A stretch of DNA of 5,063 nucleotides from Chloroflexota bacterium (GCA_023392645.1 JAEVYR010000144.1:1-5063), one strand, 5' to 3'; shown: positions 1-4,972, counted from the first letter of the stretch. A program made the numbers and translations. Notes: generated from the letters alone by a model not told the origin.

Positions 1-384
1 ACCGTACACGGCGGTGGAGGAGATGTGGACGATCCGATCGACCCCGGCCTCGCGGGCGACGCGGAGGACGTTTCGCGTTCCCTCGACGTCGGTCGTGTAG
101 ATGTCGTCGGGCGGGTAAAGCGGCAGCGCGGCGGCGGTGTGTACGACAGCGTCACACCCGTCCATCGCCCGGGCCACGGTTGCCTCGTCGCGAATGTCGC
201 CGGTGATGACCGTCACGCGGTCGCGGAGGTCGGGATAGTCGAAGGCTGCCAGGTCGAGCGAGACGACGTCGACGCCGTGGCGATCGAGATGGCGGGCGAG
301 GTTGATGCCGAGGAAACCGGCGCCGCCGGTGATGAGGACGCGGCGGGGCGTCGCCAGCCGTGCCTGGGTGCTGGAATCGGTCAA
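1..384 (-). CDS. NAD(P)-dependent epimerase/dehydratase, extended SDR family (N-terminal part, runs off window)
   Basis: The 128 visible residues begin a Rossmann-fold nucleotide-sugar epimerase/dehydratase-type enzyme. Seen: after a short polar lead (MTDSSTQARLATPRR) comes beta-strand 1 and the glycine motif VLITGGAGFLG (residues 16-26), the TGxxGxxG dinucleotide site of extended SDRs. An acidic residue ends beta-2 (VVSLDL, about 42-47) and TGDIRD (about 75-80) matches the conserved GDxxD segment. DAVVHTAA (about 90-97) matches the DxVxHxAA motif. The window ends in HISSTAVYG, which contains the catalytic Ser/Thr region and the Tyr of YxxxK; the Lys lies beyond the edge. The start is a TTG at 384: a GGAGG Shine-Dalgarno sequence lies 6 nt upstream, and no ATG gives a better N-terminus. 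Family assignment is secure; substrate is not, since epimerase, dehydratase, reductase and 3-beta-HSD-like members share these motifs. Confidence 0.93.
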   Translation of the reverse strand, partial: MTDSSTQARLATPRRVLITGGAGFLGINLARHLDRHGVDVVSLDLAAFDYPDLRDRVTVITGDIRDEATVARAMDGCDAVVHTAAALPLYPPDDIYTTDVEGTRNVLRVAREAGVDRIVHISSTAVYG

Positions 385-421
385 GAAAACCCTCCGGGGA
401 CGGGAAAGGTGTCGTGCCGAA

Positions 422-451
422 ACCGTAGCAGGACGGGGCGGGCGGTGTCGA
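422..451 (-). promoter_or_regulatory. possible promoter for the epimerase/dehydratase gene
   Basis: On the minus strand TCGACA (plus 446-451; five of six matches to TTGACA) is followed after 18 nt by TACGGT (plus 422-427; only three of six matches to TATAAT). It lies about 40 nt upstream of the TTG start and just downstream of the hairpin that closes the neighbouring transcript, so the position is sensible. The -10 is weak and the region is GC-rich, so this is only a candidate. Confidence 0.25.
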
Positions 452-454
452 GAG

Positions 455-488
455 CACAAGGGGCGGCGCGACTGCGCCGCCCCGTGTG
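455..488 (-). terminator. hairpin terminator after the six-helix membrane protein gene
   Basis: A perfect 10-bp stem (ggggcggcgc at 460-469, gcgccgcccc at 474-483) closes on a GACT tetraloop. It is extended beyond one mismatch by a further 4 bp (CACA at 455-458 with TGTG at 485-488). It starts 33 nt after the TAG stop of the membrane protein gene. On the minus strand the GC core is followed by TTGTGCTCTC, a poor U-tract, so it may be a weak or factor-assisted terminator. No gene converges from the plus side. Confidence 0.5.
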
Positions 489-520
489 CGAGTTGCGACT
501 TGCCGGGAGGGCGATGGCGA

Positions 521-1237
521 CTATGCGCGCGGGGCTGGTGCTTGACCGATGCGGCTGAAGGCCATGCCGGCGAACGCGACGGCCATCCAGATCTGGGAGA
601 CGACGCCCGGGAAGCCCGGCAGGCCGGTGCCACCGGTGAACCCGATGACGGCCAGCACCGGAACGCAGCTCCAGATGCCGATCCAGAGCGGCAGCGCGCG
701 CTCGCGAAGGCTGATCCAGGCGACGGCGCCCGCCGCGATGGTGACGCCGAACCAGCCGATGAACGAGCCGAAATCGTTGAGGATGTAGTAGATGTACAGC
801 CCCATCTCGTCATAGGTGCCGTGGTCCATGCCGTCGGCATGATAGATCGCGCTGGCTCCCTTCCAGCCGTAGCCGAGCATCAAGGCGCCGGCGCCGGCCG
901 TCAGCGCCTGCGTGACGACGCGCGCGGCGGTACTGCCCGGAAGCTGCGGCTCGATCGTGCCGCGCCACATCGCGGCGAGGACGAGCAGCAGGGTGACGGC
1001 CAGAAAACCCGAAACGATACTCACATGCGCGCTGCGCTGGCTGATCTCGTGCACCGCCGCCATGGTCATTGGCGCGTCACCGCCATCGGTGGGCACGTGA
1101 ATGTCGCCGAGGAGGGTACCGACGAATCCCGCCACGCCGGCGCCTACACCCACCCAGGGCCAGGTGGCGCGTCCGGTGGCACGCTCGAAGACCTCGTTCG
1201 ATGCCCGCGCATCGAACGCTGTGGACGTTGAGGACAT
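521..1237 (-). CDS. six-helix integral membrane protein of unknown function
   Basis: This 238-residue protein is not one I recognise. Seen: a polar cytoplasmic-type N-terminus (about 1-24), then hydrophobic segments at about 25-45, 70-91, 105-127, 157-177, 182-201 and 210-229, ending in a short tail (QAPAPRA). The loops are not featureless: GDIHVPTDGGD (44-54) follows helix 1, VHEISQRSAH (62-71) precedes helix 2, and IYHADGMDHGTYDEMG (131-146) joins helices 3 and 4. Those loops are rich in His and Asp, so metal or cofactor contact is possible but unproven. Start choice: the frame stays open upstream to 1354, but the ATG at 1237 (MSSTSTAF) is preferred because the upstream residues are Arg/Cys-rich and unlike a membrane protein. 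The ribosome site there is weak (GGAAAAG about 5 nt upstream). It is flanked by terminator hairpins on both sides, so it is probably monocistronic. Coding is well supported by the regular hydrophobic periodicity; function is unknown. Confidence 0.82.
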   Translation of the reverse strand: MSSTSTAFDARASNEVFERATGRATWPWVGVGAGVAGFVGTLLGDIHVPTDGGDAPMTMAAVHEISQRSAHVSIVSGFLAVTLLLVLAAMWRGTIEPQLPGSTAARVVTQALTAGAGALMLGYGWKGASAIYHADGMDHGTYDEMGLYIYYILNDFGSFIGWFGVTIAAGAVAWISLRERALPLWIGIWSCVPVLAVIGFTGGTGLPGFPGVVSQIWMAVAFAGMAFSRIGQAPAPRA

Positions 1238-1260
1238 GTGTTCTTTTCCATGGGGTATCT

Positions 1261-1277
1261 CTCGCCCGACGGGCGAG
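1261..1277 (-). promoter_or_regulatory. 7-bp hairpin in the leader of the membrane protein gene
   Basis: CTCGCCC (1261-1267) and GGGCGAG (1271-1277) form a perfect inverted repeat around a 3-nt centre. It lies 24-40 nt upstream of the ATG at 1237, just ahead of the weak ribosome-binding segment. It could be an operator or an mRNA hairpin affecting translation; the short loop and lack of a U-tract argue against a terminator. I saw no convincing -35/-10 pair between here and 1359. Confidence 0.35.
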
Positions 1278-1359
1278 TGTTCGATAAGCCGCAAGGGACC
1301 CAAACGATGGAATTGTGAAGTGACCCGGCGGAAGTGTACGTGGCAGCAGGGCAACTGTA

Positions 1360-1391
1360 AAGCCCCGCTGCGCCATCGCGCAGCGGGGCTT
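1360..1391 (-). terminator. strong intrinsic terminator after the small membrane protein gene
   Basis: AAGCCCCGCTGCG (1360-1372) pairs perfectly with CGCAGCGGGGCTT (1379-1391). One more C-G pair can close a CATC tetraloop (minus strand GATG), giving 14 bp. Read on the minus strand, the stem is followed by a short TTTA run (counting the last bases of the stem). It begins 24 nt past the TGA of the 45-residue ORF and precedes the leader of the next minus-strand gene. It is therefore the likely 3' end of the greA-lysS-small ORF unit. Confidence 0.8.
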
Positions 1392-1415
1392 CGACTGGAG
1401 TGCTGTGAACCTGCG

Positions 1416-1553
1416 TCAGCCCAGGACGACCCACGCGGAGAGCCCGCCCCCGACGATGAGGACGAACAGTACCGGCAGGGCGATGCCGAGGAATGAATAC
1501 TTGTTGAACCCGAGCTTGTAGATGCCTGACCGGTCCTTCATGTTGTCGATCAT
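1416..1553 (-). CDS. 45-residue single-pass membrane peptide, unknown function
   Basis: A short ORF of 45 codons plus TGA. Seen: a charged N-terminus (MIDNMKDRSGIYKLGFNKYS) followed by one strongly hydrophobic helix from about residue 21 to 44 (FLGIALPVLFVLIVGGGLSA, then WVVLG) that reaches the C-terminus. A Shine-Dalgarno-like GGAAAGGA lies about 7 nt upstream of the ATG, and an excellent terminator follows the stop by 24 nt, so this is a properly framed gene and not a chance ORF. The positive-inside pattern (K6, R8, K13, K18 before the helix) predicts N-in, C-out topology. It starts 98 nt after the lysS stop with no terminator between them, so readthrough from lysS is likely, though a separate promoter is possible. 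I do not recognise a family. Small subunits of respiratory or transport complexes look like this, but nothing here identifies one. Confidence 0.75.
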   Translation of the reverse strand: MIDNMKDRSGIYKLGFNKYSFLGIALPVLFVLIVGGGLSAWVVLG

Positions 1554-1637
1554 GCGCGTGTCCTTTCCGTTCGTCGCTGGCGCTTCGCTTTGCGGCGCGT
1601 GCGGCCCGACGACCTTCCTCTCGAAGCCTCAGTCCGT

Positions 1638-1666
1638 ATTGTAGCGGAGCCCTACGCCTCTGACGA
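1638..1666 (-). promoter_or_regulatory. possible internal promoter for the small membrane peptide gene
   Basis: On the minus strand TCGTCA (plus 1661-1666, four of six to TTGACA, inside the end of lysS) is followed after exactly 17 nt by TACAAT (plus 1638-1643, five of six to TATAAT). The predicted transcript would start near 1630 with a leader of roughly 75 nt before the ATG at 1553. TACAAT stands out in otherwise GC-rich sequence, but the match could be chance. Confidence 0.35.
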
Positions 1667-3190
1667 CTCGCCTTCCTCGGTAGTTCCGGCCTGATCGGCC
1701 GGCAGGTTGCGCATCGCCGGGAAGAGGATCACGTCGCGCAGGGTGCGCTGGTCGGTCAGCAGCATGGTGAGCCGGTCGATGCCGATGCCGACCCCGCCGG
1801 TGGGCGGCATGCCGAACATCAGGGCCGTGATGTAGTCCCAGTCGAGCGGCATCGCCTCCTCATCGCCGGCATCCCGGTCCTCCTGCTGCTCGCGGAAGCG
1901 GGCGAGCTGGTCCATCGGGTCGTTCAGCTCGGTGAAGGCGTTGCCGATCTCGCCGCCGCCGATGTACGGCTGGAAGCGTTCGACGTGCGTCGGGTCATCG
2001 GTCTTGCGCTTGGCCAGCGGCGACAGCTCGACCGGATAGTCGATCAGGAAGATCGGCTGGATCAGGTGCGGGCGGACGAACTGCTTGAGCAGCTCGTCGA
2101 CGATGCGCGGCCAGACGGTGTCGCTGTCGACATCGGCGCCGGCGTCACGGGCGGCCTTCAGCAGCTCGGGCTGGGTGGGGTAGGCCGTGTAGTCGATGCC
2201 GCTGCCGTCGATGATGGCCTGCCGCAGCGTCTTGCGTGGCCACGGCGGCGTGACATCGATCTCGTGCCCCTGGAAGGTGAACCGAGGCTCGCCGAAGACC
2301 GCCGTGACGACCTGGACTATCAGCGCCTCGACGGTATCCATCATCACGATGTAGTCGGCGTAGGCTTCGTAGAACTCCAGCATCGTGAACTCGGGCGAGT
2401 GGTTGCGGTCGATGCCCTCGTTGCGGAAGTCCTTGGCGATTTCGTATACGCGCTCGAAGCCGCCGACCAGCAGGCGCTTGAGATAGAGCTCGTCGGCGAT
2501 GCGCAGGTAGAAGGTCTGGTCGAGTGCGTGGTGGTGGGTCGTGAAGGGACGCGCCGCGGCGCCGCCGTAGAGCGGCTGCAGCACCGGCGTCTCGACCTCC
2601 AGGTACGCCCGCGCGTCGAGGAACTGGCGGATCGTGGTGATGATCGTCGCCCTCGCCTGGAAGATCTTCCGGACCTCTTCGTTGGCGAGCAGGTCGACGT
2701 AGCGCTGGCGGTAGCGCGTTTCGATATCCTGCAGCCCATGCCACTTCTCGGGTGGGGCGTTGATCGCCTTCGCGAGCATCGTGATGCAGGTCACGCGCAG
2801 CGAGACCTCGCCGGTGCGGGTACGGAAGAGCTGGCCGTCGGCCTGAACGATATCGCCGAGGTCGAACAGCTTGAGCACGTCGGCGTATCGTTCCTCGCCG
2901 ATGACGTCCTTGCGAATGTAGAGCTGCAGCCGCGTCGAGCCGTCTTCGATGTGGGCGAACACGGTCTTGCCCATGTGGCGGAAGCTGACGATGCGTCCGA
3001 CCAGCGTCATCGGCTCTGGCAGGGTGCCGTCCTCGGGCAGCGATCCGCCGGTTTCGGCCGCCTCGAACCGGGCGAGGGCATCGCCATTCGTGTGCGAGCG
3101 CCTGGCGCGGGTGGGGTAGGGCTCGGCGCCCTCCTCGCGCATCTGCGTCACCTTGTCGAGTCGGATTTGCTGGAGATCGCTCAGCTCCAT
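1652..3190 (-). CDS. lysS: lysyl-tRNA synthetase, class II
   Basis: This 512-residue cytoplasmic enzyme charges tRNA-Lys with lysine using ATP. Seen, in order: an N-terminal helix (MELSDLQQIRLDKVTQMREEG) and an OB-fold anticodon-binding domain at about 62-145 (VGRIVSFRHMGKTVFAHIED). The linker signature GLQDIETRYRQRYVDL is at 152-167. Motif 1 lies around 188-205 (LEVETPVLQP), motif 2 at 255-275 (FRNEGIDRNHSPEFTMLEFY), ELNDPMDQ at 421-428, and motif 3 at 460-494 (GMPPTGGVGIGIDRL, then the ILFPAMR end). The tail (TTEEGESSEA) is acidic. Length is slightly above the usual 490-505. Start choice: the frame is open to 3373, but the ATG at 3190 gives the family-typical N-terminus and has GGGAG about 11 nt upstream; the upstream extension is Arg-rich and overlaps greA. 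It follows greA by 107 bp in the same direction, a pairing seen in many bacteria, and they are probably co-transcribed. Confidence 0.97.
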   Translation of the reverse strand: MELSDLQQIRLDKVTQMREEGAEPYPTRARRSHTNGDALARFEAAETGGSLPEDGTLPEPMTLVGRIVSFRHMGKTVFAHIEDGSTRLQLYIRKDVIGEERYADVLKLFDLGDIVQADGQLFRTRTGEVSLRVTCITMLAKAINAPPEKWHGLQDIETRYRQRYVDLLANEEVRKIFQARATIITTIRQFLDARAYLEVETPVLQPLYGGAAARPFTTHHHALDQTFYLRIADELYLKRLLVGGFERVYEIAKDFRNEGIDRNHSPEFTMLEFYEAYADYIVMMDTVEALIVQVVTAVFGEPRFTFQGHEIDVTPPWPRKTLRQAIIDGSGIDYTAYPTQPELLKAARDAGADVDSDTVWPRIVDELLKQFVRPHLIQPIFLIDYPVELSPLAKRKTDDPTHVERFQPYIGGGEIGNAFTELNDPMDQLARFREQQEDRDAGDEEAMPLDWDYITALMFGMPPTGGVGIGIDRLTMLLTDQRTLRDVILFPAMRNLPADQAGTTEEGESSEA

Positions 3191-3244
3191 CGTGGCAACG
3201 TCTCCCGTTTGCATGCGTGGGGAACGGATGGCTGGGACATGGCG

Positions 3245-3272
3245 AACGCGGCAGGGAAACACCCGCCGCGTT
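3245..3272 (-). promoter_or_regulatory. hairpin between greA and lysS
   Basis: On the minus strand AACGCGGCGGG and CCTGCCGCGTT pair over 11 bp (one G-U wobble) around a TGTTTC loop. No U-run follows, so it is not a standard intrinsic terminator. It could be an mRNA processing or stability element that sets the greA:lysS ratio, or simply chance in GC-rich DNA. A second small stem (AGCCG/CGGCT, plus 3283-3296) lies directly after the greA stop. Confidence 0.4.
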
Positions 3273-3297
3273 GATCGCCGGCAGCCGGATTCGGCTT

Positions 3298-3768
3298 CTA
3301 TTCTACGTTGACGATGGAATAGGTGTAGGGACCGCCCGGAGTTTCGACCGCGGCGGTGTCGCCGGCGCGGCAATCGAGCAGGGCCTTGCCGACGGGCGAG
3401 TCGGAGGAGACGCGGTTTTCGGACAGGCTGGCTTCGGCCGAGTCGACGATGATCCAGCGCTCCTCGATGCCGTCCTCGTCGCGGACGGTGACGGTGGAGC
3501 CGAGCTGGACGGTGCCGTCGCCCGCGCCGGGAACGAGGATTTCGGCGTTTTCGAGGATGTTTTCGAGCTCATGTCCCCGGTTTTCCAGGTACATGTACTC
3601 GTCCTTCATCTCCTCGTACTCGCTGTTGTCGGAGATGTCGCCGTCGCCGGTGGATTCCTGGATGAGACGGCTCAGCTCGGGCAGGCGCTCGTTGCGAAGC
3701 TGGTCGAGCTCCCTTTGCAGCCGCTCCCTGCCTTCCGGTGTCAGCCGCGCCTTTCGCTCCGTGCTCAT
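3298..3768 (-). CDS. greA: transcription elongation factor GreA
   Basis: This 156-residue protein enters the RNA polymerase secondary channel and stimulates cleavage of backtracked RNA. Seen: an N-terminal coiled-coil (about 8-75) beginning RKARLTPEGRERLQREL, with the hairpin-tip acidic signature GDGDISDNSEY at 41-51. Then comes a C-terminal FKBP-like domain (about 88-156) containing GSTVTVRDEDG, the SSDSPVGKALL segment (121-131) and the closing TPGGPYTYSIVNVE. Length matches the family (about 157). In the tip, D44 aligns with E. coli D41, while the second acid (E44 in E. coli) is D47 here, a conservative change. The ATG at 3768 has AGGAG 6 nt upstream and gives the normal N-terminus, so the in-frame extension to 3834 is rejected. 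It is first in the greA-lysS unit. C133 is the only cysteine. GreA is favoured over GreB or Gfh-type paralogues by the intact acidic tip and general sequence, though that distinction is by eye. Confidence 0.95.
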   Translation of the reverse strand: MSTERKARLTPEGRERLQRELDQLRNERLPELSRLIQESTGDGDISDNSEYEEMKDEYMYLENRGHELENILENAEILVPGAGDGTVQLGSTVTVRDEDGIEERWIIVDSAEASLSENRVSSDSPVGKALLDCRAGDTAAVETPGGPYTYSIVNVE

Positions 3769-3884
3769 GGGGTACTCCTGCCTTCCCGATCGCCGACGGG
3801 GCGACGCGGGATACGTTGACGTTGACGCGCGCACCAGTGGCGTGCTGTCGAAAGCGACCCTGCGGGGCCGAGGGTATGCAAGAA

Positions 3885-3908
3885 AGCCGGAGGTTCGCCC
3901 CTCCGGCT
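3885..3908 (-). terminator. terminator-like hairpin in the greA leader (attenuator candidate)
   Basis: AGCCGGAGG (3885-3893) and CCTCCGGCT (3900-3908) form a perfect 9-bp stem with a 6-nt loop. Only the minus-strand reading is followed by a pyrimidine/U stretch (TTTCTTGC, counting the stem's last T), so it is oriented towards greA. An outer pairing of GGGCCG (about 3865-3870) with CGGCCC (3909-3914) could extend the structure. With no minus-strand gene upstream in the window, it would act on a transcript that starts just upstream: a greA leader or a short RNA. Confidence 0.45.
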
Positions 3909-3940
3909 CGGCCCGAGTGCCCCCAGTATACGACAGAATC

Positions 3941-3992
3941 GTGCTGGAACCCCCCGAAGCGCGCCGGGTTCAGGGGGTTTTCCTCCCAGCAC
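3941..3992. repeat. imperfect nested inverted repeat, 52 bp
   Basis: The outer arms GTGCTGG (3941-3947) and CCAGCAC (3986-3992) are perfect. Directly inside on the left, AACCCCC (3948-3954) pairs with GGGGGTT (3973-3979), leaving a 6-nt bulge (TTCCTC, 3980-3985) on the right. The interior is GC-rich. Read on the plus strand, the inner stem is followed by T-rich sequence, but no plus-strand gene lies upstream to terminate. It may be a fold in a leader RNA or a chance GC structure. Confidence 0.45.
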
Positions 3993-4004
3993 CGAATCGC
4001 CTTG

Positions 4005-4017
4005 TGACAATTTGTCA
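4005..4017. promoter_or_regulatory. 13-bp palindrome, possible regulator binding site
   Basis: TGACA and TGTCA flank an ATT centre in an AT-rich patch (about 4001-4021) that stands out from its GC-rich surroundings. It is about 33 bp upstream of the transpeptidase -35 and about 240 bp upstream of greA, so it could serve either direction. The minus strand also reads a perfect TTGACA here (plus 4013-4018) but no good -10 follows at 16-18 nt. Confidence 0.35.
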
Positions 4018-4049
4018 AATAGTCGAACGGCCTCTTTCCGATCGCCCCC

Positions 4050-4078
4050 TTGCGCCCTCTCACCTTCATGTGTATAGT
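4050..4078 (+). promoter_or_regulatory. promoter of the L,D-transpeptidase gene
   Basis: TTGCGC (4050-4055, four of six to TTGACA) and TATAGT (4073-4078, five of six to TATAAT) are separated by exactly 17 nt. The predicted start is near 4085, about 95 nt before the ATG at 4181. It is the clearest sigma-70-type match in the intergenic region, and a palindrome covers its -10 end and start site. Confidence 0.55.
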
Positions 4079-4097
4079 ACGTACAGAGTGTACGTAC
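4077..4097. promoter_or_regulatory. perfect 9-3-9 palindrome overlapping the L,D-transpeptidase promoter, probable operator
   Basis: GTACGTACA (4077-4085) and TGTACGTAC (4089-4097) are exact inverted copies around GAG. The element begins inside the -10 hexamer and spans the predicted transcription start, the classic place for a repressor. Its length and symmetry fit a dimeric helix-turn-helix regulator such as a TetR- or GntR-type protein; the protein itself is not encoded in the window. As RNA it could also form a 9-bp hairpin, but the 3-nt loop and the start inside it make a DNA site more likely. Confidence 0.6.
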
Positions 4098-4180
4098 ACC
4101 CAATGCAACAGGGGGCGCGTACCGATGAGGGAAGGGGCGGCAGCGTCCGCCACACAAGGATTCACCGGGAGGACTCTGTT

Positions 4181-4912
4181 ATGGATCGCCATCACTCACC
4201 CAGCCACGCCGGACGTCGTTGGCTGGTCATGCTGCTGGCGGCGCTCACCCTGGTTGGTGGCCTGGGAATGTTCACGCCGAACAGCGCCACCGCCGGAATG
4301 TCGGGCACGGTCGTCGTCGACGGCGCGCCGCTCTACGCCGATTGGGACGATTTCACCGTCATCGACTGGATGAGCGCGGGCGTCTCCGTCGATCACTTCT
4401 GGGGTCCGCACGAGGGGCTCTACGAGATTCGCTATCAGGGCACCGTTGGCTGGACGCCCGTGGAAAACGTCGACTTCGGTGGCGGCGGCGCCGCGGCCGC
4501 GCCGGCGGAGTCGAGCTCGGCCGCGTCGGGCGAGCACTGGATCGATATCAACCGCAGCAGCGGCCTGGTGTCGCTCTACATCGGCAACGAGGTCCAATAC
4601 ACTGCCTACGGCGTGCTGAGCGACAGCCAGGGTGAGGACTTCTACGCCACGGCGTCAGGCACCTACTACGTCTATGCGATGTGGGAGCCGCTGGGCTATA
4701 CCAAGTACGCGGACGCCTATATCAGCCACTGGATCGGCTTCGATCCGGATCGGGCCAACGGCTTCCACTCATACACGAAGGACGCCAACGGCAACATCAG
4801 GAATCCGAACGGCGACGCCTACACGTGGGGATGCGTGGCGATGGCGCCGGGCGACATCGATACGGTGTTCAACTTCGCCTACATCGGCATGCGGGTCGAG
4901 GTCCACTGGTAA
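4181..4912 (+). CDS. secreted SH3-domain L,D-transpeptidase (YkuD family)
   Basis: A 243-residue exported protein predicted to act on peptidoglycan stem peptides using a catalytic cysteine. Seen: a signal peptide (basic start RHHSPSHAGRR, hydrophobic core WLVMLLAALTLVGGLGMF, likely cleavage after SATA at residue 38). RRWLV fits RRxPhiPhi loosely, so Tat export cannot be excluded. An SH3b-like domain follows at about 40-98 (SGTVVVDGAPLY ending in YQGTVGWTPV), then a Gly/Ala/Ser linker (100-117). The YkuD domain spans 119-243: IDINRSSGLVSLYIGN is the typical first strands, then FHSYTKD with H196, and TWGCVAM with C218. The family motif is HG...(S/T)xGC(V/I)R; here Ser follows the His and Ala220 replaces the Arg. 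The ATG at 4181 has GGGAGGA 7 nt upstream; the in-frame extension to 3356 is an antisense shadow of greA. It is divergent from greA, with its own promoter and operator-like site. Family is secure; substrate and activity are inferred. Confidence 0.9.
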   Translation: MDRHHSPSHAGRRWLVMLLAALTLVGGLGMFTPNSATAGMSGTVVVDGAPLYADWDDFTVIDWMSAGVSVDHFWGPHEGLYEIRYQGTVGWTPVENVDFGGGGAAAAPAESSSAASGEHWIDINRSSGLVSLYIGNEVQYTAYGVLSDSQGEDFYATASGTYYVYAMWEPLGYTKYADAYISHWIGFDPDRANGFHSYTKDANGNIRNPNGDAYTWGCVAMAPGDIDTVFNFAYIGMRVEVHW

Positions 4913-4940
4913 TCGACTCGTCACCCAACCGATGACGCAC

Positions 4941-4972
4941 CGAACCCGGAGAGGCTTGCCTCCCCGGGTTCG
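4941..4972 (+). terminator. hairpin terminator after the L,D-transpeptidase gene
   Basis: CGAACCCGG (4941-4949) pairs with CCGGGTTCG (4964-4972). After an A/C mismatch, GAGG pairs with CCTC around CTTG, giving about 13 bp in all. It starts 28 nt past the TAA stop. No T-run follows on the plus strand, so it is a terminator by position and stability and not by a full consensus; it might serve both strands if a convergent gene lies beyond the window edge. The rest (4973-5063) contains a 10-bp palindrome GGTCCGGACC near 4990 and no supported gene. Confidence 0.6.

Larger units (their letters stand above)
3769..4180. other. 412-bp divergent intergenic region between greA and the L,D-transpeptidase gene
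   Basis: No credible gene is present on either strand; the open frames here are shadows without matching ribosome sites or protein-like composition. The greA side holds the Shine-Dalgarno sequence (minus AGGAG just upstream of 3768), a tandem repeat (CGTTGACGTTGACG near 3814) and a terminator-like hairpin (3885-3908). It also has a minus-strand TATACT (plus 3925-3930) that could be a -10 but lacks a -35 at the usual distance. The centre has an imperfect long dyad (3941-3992) and a palindrome (4005-4017). The transpeptidase side has a promoter, an operator-like palindrome, a leader of about 95 nt with a small 5-bp stem (4136-4151), and GGGAGGA at 4167-4173 as ribosome site. Confidence 0.8.

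Noticed and set aside
302..1231. Long plus-strand open frame of 309 codons opposite the membrane protein gene
   Set aside because: It is an antisense shadow in GC-rich DNA. The product is Arg/Asp/Gly-rich low-complexity sequence with no domain, while the minus strand gives clear helices and motifs.
1955..1963. GGGEIGN in LysRS where Arg, Met or Phe is common at the third position
   Set aside because: This position varies between LysRS groups and the surrounding motif and all three class II motifs are intact, so I see no sign of lost function.
1985..3274. Plus-strand open frame of 429 codons opposite lysS
   Set aside because: The whole frame is antisense to an unmistakable lysyl-tRNA synthetase. 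Its composition (Val/Asp/Arg/Leu repeats) is that of a complement-frame shadow and no ribosome site precedes it.
3217..3819. Plus-strand open frame of 200 codons opposite greA
   Set aside because: Antisense shadow of greA; no ribosome site or recognisable domain.
3941..3992. T-box or other aminoacyl-tRNA-sensing leader upstream of greA-lysS
   Set aside because: The stem arrangement invited the idea, but the conserved T-box bulge (AGGGTGGNACCGCG type) is absent and the first gene is greA.
3569..4195. Minus-strand open frame of 208 codons across the divergent intergenic region
   Set aside because: It overlaps the start of greA in another frame and the promoter region of the transpeptidase gene. 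The protein is unpatterned and its 3' half is a frame-shifted greA reading.
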